DNA of 64,000 bases from Simplicispira sedimenti (lineage in GTDB: Bacteria > Pseudomonadota > Gammaproteobacteria > Burkholderiales > Burkholderiaceae_C). The notes under the pieces are model-generated. The model was not told the DNA's origin. It saw only the letters and a program-made list of their open reading frames with translations, and did not search any database. Each line of letters opens with the position of its first letter. Position 1 is the stretch's first letter. The translations under genes were made by a program, and so were the position numbers. This document shows, in pieces, positions 17,817 through 26,203 of the stretch. Where the stretch lies: positions 62,001 to 126,000 of the forward strand of contig NZ_JAKVIJ010000002.1 of NCBI RefSeq assembly GCF_022760965.1. Direction: 5' to 3'.

Positions 17817-20800
17817 GTGAAATCCATCCCAAAAAGTCTCTGGCTGCTCGGCCTGCTGGCCGCTGGCAGCGCCCAGGCTTTGCAGATCACCCAGTTTTCG
17901 CCGCAGGGTGAGGTGGCGCGGGTGCGCCAGGTGGTGGCCAAGTTCGACAGTGCCGCCATCACCTTCGGTGATCCCAAGGCCCCGGCGCCGCTGGAACTGC
18001 GCTGCAGCGACGCGCAGGTCAGCAAGGGCACGGGCCGCTGGACCAGCGAGCGCGAATGGGTGTATGACTTCGAGCGCGACCTGCCACCGGGGGTGCGCTG
18101 CACGGCGCACATCAAGTCTGACTTCAAATCGGCCTCTGGCGCCCCATTGAAGGGCGCTGCTAGCTATCAATTCAATAGCGGCGGGCCTTTCGTGCAGAAC
18201 CTGCGTCCCGGCACCTACGAGCCCATCGACGAAGAGCAGTATTTCGTGCTGCAGCTCAACGGCCCCGCCACGCTGGAGAGCGTGCAGGCCTATGCCTGGT
18301 GCCAGCTCGACGGCGTGGGAGAGCGCGTGCCGGTGCGCCTGGTGGATGGCAAGGAGCGTGCGGCCCTGCTCAAGGCCCAGGGCCTGGAGCGACGTGCGGC
18401 GCAGGAGCCGCTGGCGGTGCAGACGCTGGCCTGCGCCCGGCGCTTTACGCCTTCGACCAAGGTGCAGTTGGTGTGGGGCAAGGGGGTGGCCACGCCCAGC
18501 GGCGTGCCCAATGCGGTGGAGAAGCGCTTCACCTACCAGGTGCGTGCGCCGTTCACCGCCGAATTCACCTGCGAGCGCGAAAACGCCCAGGCTGCCTGCC
18601 TGCCGATCCGCCCGCTCACGGTGACGTTCAGTGCCCCGGTACCGCGCAAGCTGGCGGCGGGCCTGCGGCTCAAGTCGGCCCAAGAGGTGGTCAAGCCCCG
18701 GCTGCAGGAAGACGACGGCGGCGAGGCGCAAGCACACCAGGCCGACGAGCTGGTGAGCAGCGTGCAGTTTGCCCCGCCCCTGACCGAGAGCACGACCTAC
18801 GCGCTGGAGTTGCCCAAGGACCTGAAGGACGCCTCGGGCCGGCCCCTGGCCAACGCGCAGAGCTTTCCGCTCAAGGTGGCTACGGGTGGTTTGCCGCCGC
18901 TGGCCAAGTTTGCCGCGTCGCCCTTTGGCATCGTCGAGCGCTTTGCCGAAGGCCCGCAGGGCCCGGCGCTGTTTCCCGTCACGCTGCGCAACGTGGAGCC
19001 CGACCTGCGCGTGCAGGGGCTGCAGGCGGGCACGGACGCTCAGCCGCCCCGTGGCAAGGTCAGCACGCTGCGGCCCACGCAGGACGCGGACATCATTGCC
19101 TGGTTCCACAAGGTGCAGCGCTACGACCGCTTTTTCATCGACCGCAGCCAGGCGCGGCGCGAGGTGAAGGGCGCCCTGCCCAAGGTGCTGGAGCAGGAGG
19201 ACAAAAGCGTGGTGCAAACGCGCATGCTCTCGCTGCTGGGCGGCCAGCCGGGCGTGCGCGCGCTGGACCTGCCCCGCCCCGACAAGGGCGATAAGCGGCC
19301 TTTCGAGGTGGTGGGCATCCCGCTGGCGCCGGGCTTCCACGTGGTTGAGATCGCCTCGCCGCTGCTGGGTGCCTCGCTGCTGGACGAGCGCCATGGCAAA
19401 GAGCGCACCATGTACGTGCGCAGCATGGCCCTGGTCACCAACCTGGGCGTGCACTTCAAGCTGGGGCGCGAGAACGCGTTGGTGTGGGTGACCTCGCTCG
19501 ACCGGGGGCTGCCCGTGGCGGGCGCGCAGGTGCGTGTGTCCGACTGCAGCGGCAAGGAACTGGCCACCGGCACCACCGATGCCCAGGGCCTGGCGCGGAT
19601 CGAAGGCCTGTCACCCGAGGCGCCTTATTGCGAGAACGGCGGTGACGCTGGCGCCGGCTACTTTGTCAGTGCGCGCCTGCGCGGCACCGACGGTGTGGAA
19701 GACATGGCCTTTGCCTGGAGCGAGTGGCAGCGCGGCATCGAGCCCTGGCGCTTCAACCTGCCCACCAGCAGCGGCCCGCAGCCGGATGCGCGTGCGCACA
19801 CCGTGTTCGACCGCACGCTGCTGCGCGCCGGGGAAACCGTGTCCATGAAGCACCTGCTGCGCACCGAAACGCGCAAGGGCTTTGGCCTGCCCGAGCGTCG
19901 GCCGGACACGCTGGTCATCACCCATGTGGGCAGTGGGCAGCAGTACACGCAGCCCTTGCAATGGCGCAAGACCGCCACCGGTGGCCTGAGCGCACACAGC
20001 GAATTTGCCGTGCCCCCAGCCGCCAAGCTCGGTGTGTACGAGGTCGAACTGCGCGGCGAGCAGATGGACATGTACCTGACCTCGGGGCGCTTCCGTGTCG
20101 AGGAATTCCGCCTGCCGGTGCTGGAAGGGCGTGTGGGCCCGGCCGACAAGGGCCCGCTGGTCAACGTGCGCACGGTGCCTGCCAGCGTGCAGGTCAACTA
20201 CGTGGCGGGTGGCGCGGCGGCCCAGTTGCCGGTGCGTGTGTCTGCGTTGGTGCGGCCCAAGTGGCTGCAGTTTGGTGACTACGAGGAATTCAGCTTCCGC
20301 CCCCCCCGCAACCGCCAGGCTGCCGCAGCTGGCGACGGCGAGGAAGAAGAGGCCGCCAGCCAGGATGCGCGCGTGGTGGCCGACAAGCTTGCGCTCACGC
20401 TGGACCGCAATGGTGCAGGCCGCGTCGTGCTGGAAAACGTGCCGCGCGCCCCGGCGGCGCAAGACCTGCTCATCGAAGCCACCTATGCCGACCCCAACGG
20501 CGAGGTGCAAACCCTGCGCAGCACCCACACGCTCTGGCCTGCGGGAGTGCTGGCGGGCATCAAGACCGAAGGCTGGGCCTCGGCCAACCAGAAGCTGCGC
20601 TTCCAGGCCCTGGCGCTCACCCCCGATGGCAAGCCCGCTGCCGATGTGCCGTTGCAGGTGCAGGCCATCGCACGCATCACCACCAGCAGCCGCAAGCGCA
20701 TGGTGGGGGGCTTTTACAGCTACGACCATCGTGTCGAGACCAAGGACCTGGGTACCGTCTGCACCGGCCAGAGCGACGCGCGCGGCCTGCTGCTGTGCGA

Positions 20801-23800
20801 AGCCAAGATCGACCAGAGCGGCGAGGTGGAATTGGTGGCCACGGCACGCGACAAGGCCGGCAACACGGTGGATGCGGCGTCGTCCGTGTGGATCACGCGC
20901 CAGGGCGAGCTGTGGTTTGGTGGCGAGAACCATGACCGCATCGACCTGCTGCCCGAGAAGAAGAGCTACCAGCCCGGCGAAACCGCGCGCCTGCAGGTGC
21001 GCATGCCCTTCCGCTATGCCACGGCGCTGGTGGCGGTGGAGCGCGAAGGCATCATTGCCACCCAGGTCGTCGAGCTGACCGGCAAGGACCCCACAGTGCA
21101 CCTCAAGATCGAGGACGGATGGGGCCCCAATGTGTACGTCAGCGTGCTGGCGCTGCGCGGCCGACTGCGCGACGTGCCCTGGTACAGCTTCTTCACCTGG
21201 GGCTTCAAGGCGCCGCGTGAATGGTGGGCGGCCTTCTGGTACGAGGGCAAGGAATACGTGGCACCCACGGCGCTGGTGGACCTGTCCAAGCCCGCCTTCC
21301 GCCTGGGCGCGGCGGAACTCAAGGTGGGCACCAAAGGCCACCAGATCAACGTCAAGCTCAACGCCGACAAGGAGAGCTACCCTGTGCGTGGCAAGGCCCA
21401 GGTCACCATCACGGCCACCTTGCCCAACGGCAAGCCCGCAGCCCACGCCGAAGTGGCGCTGGCTGCAGTGGATCAGGCGCTGCTCGAACTCATGCCCAAC
21501 ACCAGCTGGAACCTGCTCGACGCCATGCTGCAGCGCCGCAGTTGGGGCGTGCAGACATCCACTGCGCAGATGGAAATCATCGGCAGGCGCCACTACGGCC
21601 GCAAGGCCGTGCCCGCGGGCGGCGGCGGTGGGCGTGCACCCACGCGCGAGCTGCTCGACACCTTGCTGCTGTGGGAGCCCGCGCTCCAGCTCGACGCCAA
21701 CGGCCAGGCCAAGGTGACGGTGCCGCTGAACGACGCGCTCACCACCTTCAAGATCGTGGCCGTGGCCGACGCCGCCACCGGGCTCTTTGGCACGGGCAGC
21801 ACGTCCATTCGTGCCACGCAGGACCTGCAGATCATCAGCGGCCTGCCACCGCTGGTACGTGAGGGCGACCAGTTCCGCGCCCAGTTCACGTTGCGCAACA
21901 CCACCAAGGCGGCCATGCAGGTGGAAGTGGCACCGCGCGCCACGCTGCTTGAGCTCAAGCCCCAGACCGTGGACATCCCTGCGGGCGAGGCGCGCGAGCT
22001 GGCCTGGATGGTGACCGCCCCCGAGCAATTGGGCCAGACCCGCGCCCAGGCCCTGCTGTGGGAGGTGCAAGCCAAGGCCCAGGGCGGCGGGGCACGCGAC
22101 GCCCTCAAGGTCAGCCAGCGCATCATTCCCGCCGTGCCGCTGACAGTGCAGCAGGCCACGCTGGTGCAGGTCGATGGCAGCTACACGCTGCCGGTGCAGG
22201 CACCCGCTGACGCGCTGCCCGAGACCGGTGCCAAGCGCGGCGGGCTCAAGCTCGCGCTGCAACCCAAGCTGGCCGAAGGCCTGCCCGGCGTGCGCGACTG
22301 GTGGGCGCGCTACCCCTTTGCCTGCCTGGAGCAAAAGACCAGCAAGGCCGTGGGCCTGCGTGACGCCAAGCTCTGGCAGACCGTGGTGGCGCAACTGCCC
22401 ACCTACCTGGACGGCGATGGCCTGGCCCACTACTTCCCGCCGCGCGACGGCGACACGAACCGGGGCAGCGACACGCTCACGGCCTATGTGCTCGCCGCCA
22501 CGCACGAGGCTGCCGCGCTCAACCCCGCCTTCGCCTTGCCCGACGACGTGCGCGCACCCATGGAGCGCGGGCTCACTGCCTTCATCGAAGGACGCATCGA
22601 GCGCAGCTTCTGGAGCCCGCGCAAGGACCTGGACATGCGCAAGCTCGCCGCCATCGAGGCGCTGTCGCGCTACGGCAAGGCGCAGGGCCGCATGGTGGCC
22701 AGCATCACCGTGGCGCCCAACCAGTGGCCCACGCACAGCGTGATCGACTGGCTCAACATCCTGCGCCGCGTGCAGGACGTACCCCAGCGCGAACAGCGCC
22801 TGCAGGAGGCGCAGCAAATCCTCAAGGCCCGCCTGTCCTACCAGGGCACCAAGCTGCTCTTCAGCACCGAGCAAGACGACTACTGGTGGTGGCTCATGCA
22901 GAACGGCGACGTCAACACCGCGCGCCTGCTGCTCGCCGTGATGGACGATCCGGCCTGGAAGGACGACATGGGCCGCCTGGCCAACGGCTTCATCAGCCGC
23001 CAGCAGGGCGGCGCCTGGCACACCACCACGGCCAACCTGTGGGGCGGGCTGGCGCTGGAGAAATTCAGCGCCAAATTCGAGGCCACCCCGGTGTCTGGCA
23101 CCACCCGCGCCAGCCTGGGCGGCGCCAGCGCCAGCGTGGACTGGAGCAAGGTCGAGCGCATCAAACCCAGCGACGCCAGCGGCGCCGCGCACCAAACCAC
23201 CTGGTTTGGTGCACCGGCAGCCCCCGGCATGCTGCGCGGCAACGGCATGTTCCTGCCCTGGGGTGCGGGCAAGGAGCAGCTTTCCGTCGCACACCAGGGG
23301 CCGGGCAAGCCCTGGCTCACCGTGCAATCGGTGGCGGCCATCGCGCTCAAGGCACCGTTCAGCGCGGGCTACCGCATCGCCAAGACGGTGACTCCCATCG
23401 AGCAGGCCAACAAGGCGCTGCCGCCAGGCCAGTACACGCGCGGCGACGTGTTGCGCGTGACCTTGGAGGTCACCAGCCAGACCGACATGACCTGGGTCGC
23501 CATCACCGACCCCGTGCCCGCAGGAGCCACCATCCTGGGCAGCGGCCTGGGCCGCGACTCCGAGATCGCCACCCAGGGCGAGCGGCGCAGCGGCGCAGGC
23601 TGGCCTGCTTTCGAGGAGCGCAGCTTCGAGGCCTTCCGCAGCTACTACGAATACCTGCCCAAGGGCACCGTCAAGATGGAGTACACCGTGCGCCTGAACA
23701 ACGTGGGCGACTTTGCCCTGCCCCCCAGCCGCGCCGAGGCCTTGTACGCGCCGGAGATGTTTGGCGAGGTGCCGAATGGGCGGGTGCAGGTCGTCCCAGC

Positions 23801-23807
23801 GCAATGA
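17817..23807 (+). CDS. Bacterial alpha-2-macroglobulin (YfhM-like, COG2373), periplasmic
   Basis: A 1996-residue protease-trap homologue. A signal peptide is evident (MKSIPKSLWLLGLLAAG, cleavage after AQA near residue 21) with no lipobox Cys, so it should be soluble in the periplasm, unlike lipid-anchored E. coli YfhM. MG-type beta domains fill the first two thirds; the thioester motif CLEQ is present at 1503-1506 at the front of the helical thioester domain. It starts at GTG with GAGGGGG just upstream. pbpC follows after 34 bp, the standard pairing of this defence protein with a peptidoglycan repair enzyme. Residues about 102-122 are encoded by a copy of the dispersed repeat, which implies a tolerated insertion. 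Confidence 0.92.
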   Translation: MKSIPKSLWLLGLLAAGSAQALQITQFSPQGEVARVRQVVAKFDSAAITFGDPKAPAPLELRCSDAQVSKGTGRWTSEREWVYDFERDLPPGVRCTAHIKSDFKSASGAPLKGAASYQFNSGGPFVQNLRPGTYEPIDEEQYFVLQLNGPATLESVQAYAWCQLDGVGERVPVRLVDGKERAALLKAQGLERRAAQEPLAVQTLACARRFTPSTKVQLVWGKGVATPSGVPNAVEKRFTYQVRAPFTAEFTCERENAQAACLPIRPLTVTFSAPVPRKLAAGLRLKSAQEVVKPRLQEDDGGEAQAHQADELVSSVQFAPPLTESTTYALELPKDLKDASGRPLANAQSFPLKVATGGLPPLAKFAASPFGIVERFAEGPQGPALFPVTLRNVEPDLRVQGLQAGTDAQPPRGKVSTLRPTQDADIIAWFHKVQRYDRFFIDRSQARREVKGALPKVLEQEDKSVVQTRMLSLLGGQPGVRALDLPRPDKGDKRPFEVVGIPLAPGFHVVEIASPLLGASLLDERHGKERTMYVRSMALVTNLGVHFKLGRENALVWVTSLDRGLPVAGAQVRVSDCSGKELATGTTDAQGLARIEGLSPEAPYCENGGDAGAGYFVSARLRGTDGVEDMAFAWSEWQRGIEPWRFNLPTSSGPQPDARAHTVFDRTLLRAGETVSMKHLLRTETRKGFGLPERRPDTLVITHVGSGQQYTQPLQWRKTATGGLSAHSEFAVPPAAKLGVYEVELRGEQMDMYLTSGRFRVEEFRLPVLEGRVGPADKGPLVNVRTVPASVQVNYVAGGAAAQLPVRVSALVRPKWLQFGDYEEFSFRPPRNRQAAAAGDGEEEEAASQDARVVADKLALTLDRNGAGRVVLENVPRAPAAQDLLIEATYADPNGEVQTLRSTHTLWPAGVLAGIKTEGWASANQKLRFQALALTPDGKPAADVPLQVQAIARITTSSRKRMVGGFYSYDHRVETKDLGTVCTGQSDARGLLLCEAKIDQSGEVELVATARDKAGNTVDAASSVWITRQGELWFGGENHDRIDLLPEKKSYQPGETARLQVRMPFRYATALVAVEREGIIATQVVELTGKDPTVHLKIEDGWGPNVYVSVLALRGRLRDVPWYSFFTWGFKAPREWWAAFWYEGKEYVAPTALVDLSKPAFRLGAAELKVGTKGHQINVKLNADKESYPVRGKAQVTITATLPNGKPAAHAEVALAAVDQALLELMPNTSWNLLDAMLQRRSWGVQTSTAQMEIIGRRHYGRKAVPAGGGGGRAPTRELLDTLLLWEPALQLDANGQAKVTVPLNDALTTFKIVAVADAATGLFGTGSTSIRATQDLQIISGLPPLVREGDQFRAQFTLRNTTKAAMQVEVAPRATLLELKPQTVDIPAGEARELAWMVTAPEQLGQTRAQALLWEVQAKAQGGGARDALKVSQRIIPAVPLTVQQATLVQVDGSYTLPVQAPADALPETGAKRGGLKLALQPKLAEGLPGVRDWWARYPFACLEQKTSKAVGLRDAKLWQTVVAQLPTYLDGDGLAHYFPPRDGDTNRGSDTLTAYVLAATHEAAALNPAFALPDDVRAPMERGLTAFIEGRIERSFWSPRKDLDMRKLAAIEALSRYGKAQGRMVASITVAPNQWPTHSVIDWLNILRRVQDVPQREQRLQEAQQILKARLSYQGTKLLFSTEQDDYWWWLMQNGDVNTARLLLAVMDDPAWKDDMGRLANGFISRQQGGAWHTTTANLWGGLALEKFSAKFEATPVSGTTRASLGGASASVDWSKVERIKPSDASGAAHQTTWFGAPAAPGMLRGNGMFLPWGAGKEQLSVAHQGPGKPWLTVQSVAAIALKAPFSAGYRIAKTVTPIEQANKALPPGQYTRGDVLRVTLEVTSQTDMTWVAITDPVPAGATILGSGLGRDSEIATQGERRSGAGWPAFEERSFEAFRSYYEYLPKGTVKMEYTVRLNNVGDFALPPSRAEALYAPEMFGEVPNGRVQVVPAQ
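18123..18180 (-). repeat. Dispersed ~60-bp palindromic repeat, copy 2, in frame inside the macroglobulin gene
   Basis: Read on the minus strand it carries the family parts: GCTAT, TTGATAGCT, GCAGCGC, variable bases, GGGGCGCCAGAGGCC and GATTTGA. It lies wholly inside the macroglobulin reading frame and leaves no stop. It encodes roughly residues 102-122, including KSASGAPLKGAASYQFNSG. Confidence 0.65.
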
Positions 23808-23841
23808 TGGCCGCACAGGGACTGGGCCGGATCTTCAGTGC

Positions 23842-26121
23842 ATGAGGTACAGCACAGGCATGGGGCTCGCAAAGTGGTGTCTGGTGCTGTGTGCGGCCGT
23901 GTGCGCGCCTGTGGCCTGGGGCCTGCCCACCTTCGACGAAGTCCGCCGCGCGCACCAGCCCTCGGAGGTGCTGGTGCTCTCGCGTGAGGGGGAGGTGCTG
24001 CAGCGGCTGCGCACCGATGCGTCGGTACGCCGGGGTCAGTGGGTGGCCTTGCCGGAGGTGTCGGCAGCGCTGCGCCAGGCCATGTTGCTCAGCGAGGATC
24101 GGCGCTTTTATGAGCACAGCGGAGTGGACTGGCGCGCCGCATCGGCGGCGGCCTGGGGCAATCTGTGGAACACGCGCACGCGGGGTGCCAGCACGCTGAC
24201 CATGCAGTTGGCGGGCCTGCTCGACGAAGACTGGCGCCAGGGCCCCGGTGGGCGCAGCGTGGCGCAAAAGCTGGGGCAGACGGTGGCGGCGCAGGTGCTG
24301 GATCGGCGCTGGCGCAAGGACCAGATTCTGGAGGCCTATCTCAACCTGGTGCCCTTTCGTGGCGAGGTGGTGGGCATTGATGCCCTGGCGCGCACGCTGT
24401 TTGGCAAGGCGGCGCATGGGCTCGATGCCCAGGAGGCGGCGCTGGCGGCGGCCCTGGTGCGCGCCCCCAATGCGCGTGCCGCCCAGGTGGCGCAACGGGC
24501 CTGCGGTGTGTGGCGTGAGATGCAGGTGGCCCCCACCCGTACCGGCCGGGCACCGCCGGTTGCGGCGCAGGCCGCAGACTGCACCGCGCTGGAGATGTTG
24601 GCCCATGCCGCGTTGCAGCGCCGCGCCTGGCCCGCCAGCGAAGGCGTGGCTCCGCATGCGGCGCGCCGTGCGCTGGCGCAGGCCCAGCAGGGTGGGGTCT
24701 CCCCAGGCGCGCAACTGCGCACCACGCTCAGCGCGCCGCTGCAGCGTTTTGCGGTGCAGTCGCTCACCCAGCATCTGCGTGAACTGCAGGGCCGTCAGGT
24801 GGAAGACGGGGCCGTGCTGGTGCTGGACAACGCCAGCGGCGAGGTGCTGGCCTGGGTGGGCTCGTCGGGGGCCCTGAGCGGAGCTGCCGAGGTTGATGGC
24901 GTGCTGGCGCTGCGCCAGCCGGGTTCCACGCTCAAGCCGTTTCTGTACGCGCAGGCGCTGGCCGAGCGCAGGCTCACGGCGGCCTCGCTGGTGGAAGACT
25001 CACCGGCGCAGATCGCCACGCCGGGCGGGCTGTACATCCCGCAGAACTACGACCGCCAGTTCAAGGGCTGGGTGTCGGTGCGCACGGCGCTGGCCGCGTC
25101 GCTCAACGTGCCTGCGGTGCGCACGCTGGTCATGGTGTCGCCCGACGCGTTCTACCGGCAACTGCAGGCGCTGGGCCTGCCGCTGCGCGAGAGCGCGGGC
25201 TACTACGGCTACAGCCTGGCGTTGGGCAGTGCTGAACTGCCGTTGCTGCCATTGGCCAATGCCTACCGCGCGCTGGCCAACGGCGGGCGCCACAGCCCGG
25301 TGGCGCCGCTGCTGCGCGCCGAGCGGCCCGTGCGCCCTGCGTTCACCCGGGCGGTGGATGAGGGCGCCGCCTGGATCGTGGGTGACATCCTGGCCGACCC
25401 GCTGGCCCGTGCGCGCACCTTCGGCACCGACAGCGTGCTCGCCACCCGCGCCTGGACGGCGGTGAAAACCGGCACCAGCAAGGATATGCGCGACAACTGG
25501 GCCATCGGCTGGTCCAGCCGCTATACCGTGGGCGTGTGGGTGGGCAACGCCAGCGGGGCGCCCATGCACGAGGTCAGCGGTACCAGCGGGGCGGCGCCCA
25601 TCTGGGCCGCACTTATGGCGCACCTGCATGCCCGCAGTCCCAGCCGCGCCCCGGCGGCGCCTGCGGCGCTGGTGCGTCAGCCGGTGCGCTTTGGCGCCGG
25701 GCCGGGTGCGGAGGTGCCGCTGGAGGCCGCGCGCACCGAGTGGTTTGTGGCGGGCACGCAGCAAGCATTGTTTGCTATTAATAATGTAGCTGATAGCGCT
25801 TATTTGACGAGCGCAAAAGGCCAATTTGGCTTAGATTCCGAGGTGATGGGTGCGGTGCGCATTGCGGCGCCCGCGCCGGGCAGCATCGTGGCATTGGACC
25901 CCGATATTCCACCGCAGCACCAGCGCGTGCACTTCATGGCCTCGCCCGCCTCGGCGCCGGGCCTGCGCTGGCGCATGGATGGCAAACCCCTGGGCCGGGG
26001 CGCGCAAGTGGCCTGGCTGCCGTGGCCAGGGCGGCATGTGGTGCAGCTGACCGATGCGCGGGGGCGGGTGCTCGACGAGCTGCGCATCGAGGTGCGGGGC
26101 GCAGGGGTTGCCCGGCGCTGA
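23842..26121 (+). CDS. pbpC: Penicillin-binding protein 1C
   Basis: A 759-residue bifunctional peptidoglycan synthase. It has an N-terminal membrane or signal segment (GLAKWCLVLCAAVCAPVAWG), then a GT51 glycosyltransferase with EDRRFYEHSGVDW (near 85) and RGASTLTMQLAG. The transpeptidase domain has Ser in STLK at 362, SLN, and KTG at 542-544. A BiPBP_C domain closes the protein (about 665-755). It is paired with the macroglobulin gene upstream, as in E. coli yfhM-pbpC, where the two are thought to seal wall damage after envelope attack. Residues about 643-664, between the transpeptidase and the C-terminal domain, are encoded by a dispersed repeat copy. Confidence 0.93.
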   Translation: MRYSTGMGLAKWCLVLCAAVCAPVAWGLPTFDEVRRAHQPSEVLVLSREGEVLQRLRTDASVRRGQWVALPEVSAALRQAMLLSEDRRFYEHSGVDWRAASAAAWGNLWNTRTRGASTLTMQLAGLLDEDWRQGPGGRSVAQKLGQTVAAQVLDRRWRKDQILEAYLNLVPFRGEVVGIDALARTLFGKAAHGLDAQEAALAAALVRAPNARAAQVAQRACGVWREMQVAPTRTGRAPPVAAQAADCTALEMLAHAALQRRAWPASEGVAPHAARRALAQAQQGGVSPGAQLRTTLSAPLQRFAVQSLTQHLRELQGRQVEDGAVLVLDNASGEVLAWVGSSGALSGAAEVDGVLALRQPGSTLKPFLYAQALAERRLTAASLVEDSPAQIATPGGLYIPQNYDRQFKGWVSVRTALAASLNVPAVRTLVMVSPDAFYRQLQALGLPLRESAGYYGYSLALGSAELPLLPLANAYRALANGGRHSPVAPLLRAERPVRPAFTRAVDEGAAWIVGDILADPLARARTFGTDSVLATRAWTAVKTGTSKDMRDNWAIGWSSRYTVGVWVGNASGAPMHEVSGTSGAAPIWAALMAHLHARSPSRAPAAPAALVRQPVRFGAGPGAEVPLEAARTEWFVAGTQQALFAINNVADSAYLTSAKGQFGLDSEVMGAVRIAAPAPGSIVALDPDIPPQHQRVHFMASPASAPGLRWRMDGKPLGRGAQVAWLPWPGRHVVQLTDARGRVLDELRIEVRGAGVARR
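25771..25833 (+). repeat. Dispersed ~60-bp palindromic repeat, copy 3, in frame inside pbpC
   Basis: One of the fullest copies: TTTGCTAT, spacer, AATGTAGCTG, AGCGCTT, variable bases, GAGCGC and AGGCCAATTTGGCTTA. It is AT-richer than the surrounding gene and is read through in frame, encoding FAINNVADSAYLTSAKGQFG. It sits at the linker before the C-terminal BiPBP_C domain, where extra residues are easily tolerated. Confidence 0.8.
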
Positions 26122-26203
26122 CACCCTGGTGTCGGCGCTCTGACAGCGGCGTGCGTCTCGCTACTTCGCCCCTACAATCCAGAGCGCACACCCCACCAAC
26201 GCG

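Noticed and set aside
19611..23816. A 1401-codon minus-strand open frame
   Set aside because: It mirrors the macroglobulin gene, which has a signal peptide and CLEQ motif on the plus strand; the antisense product has no recognisable domain.
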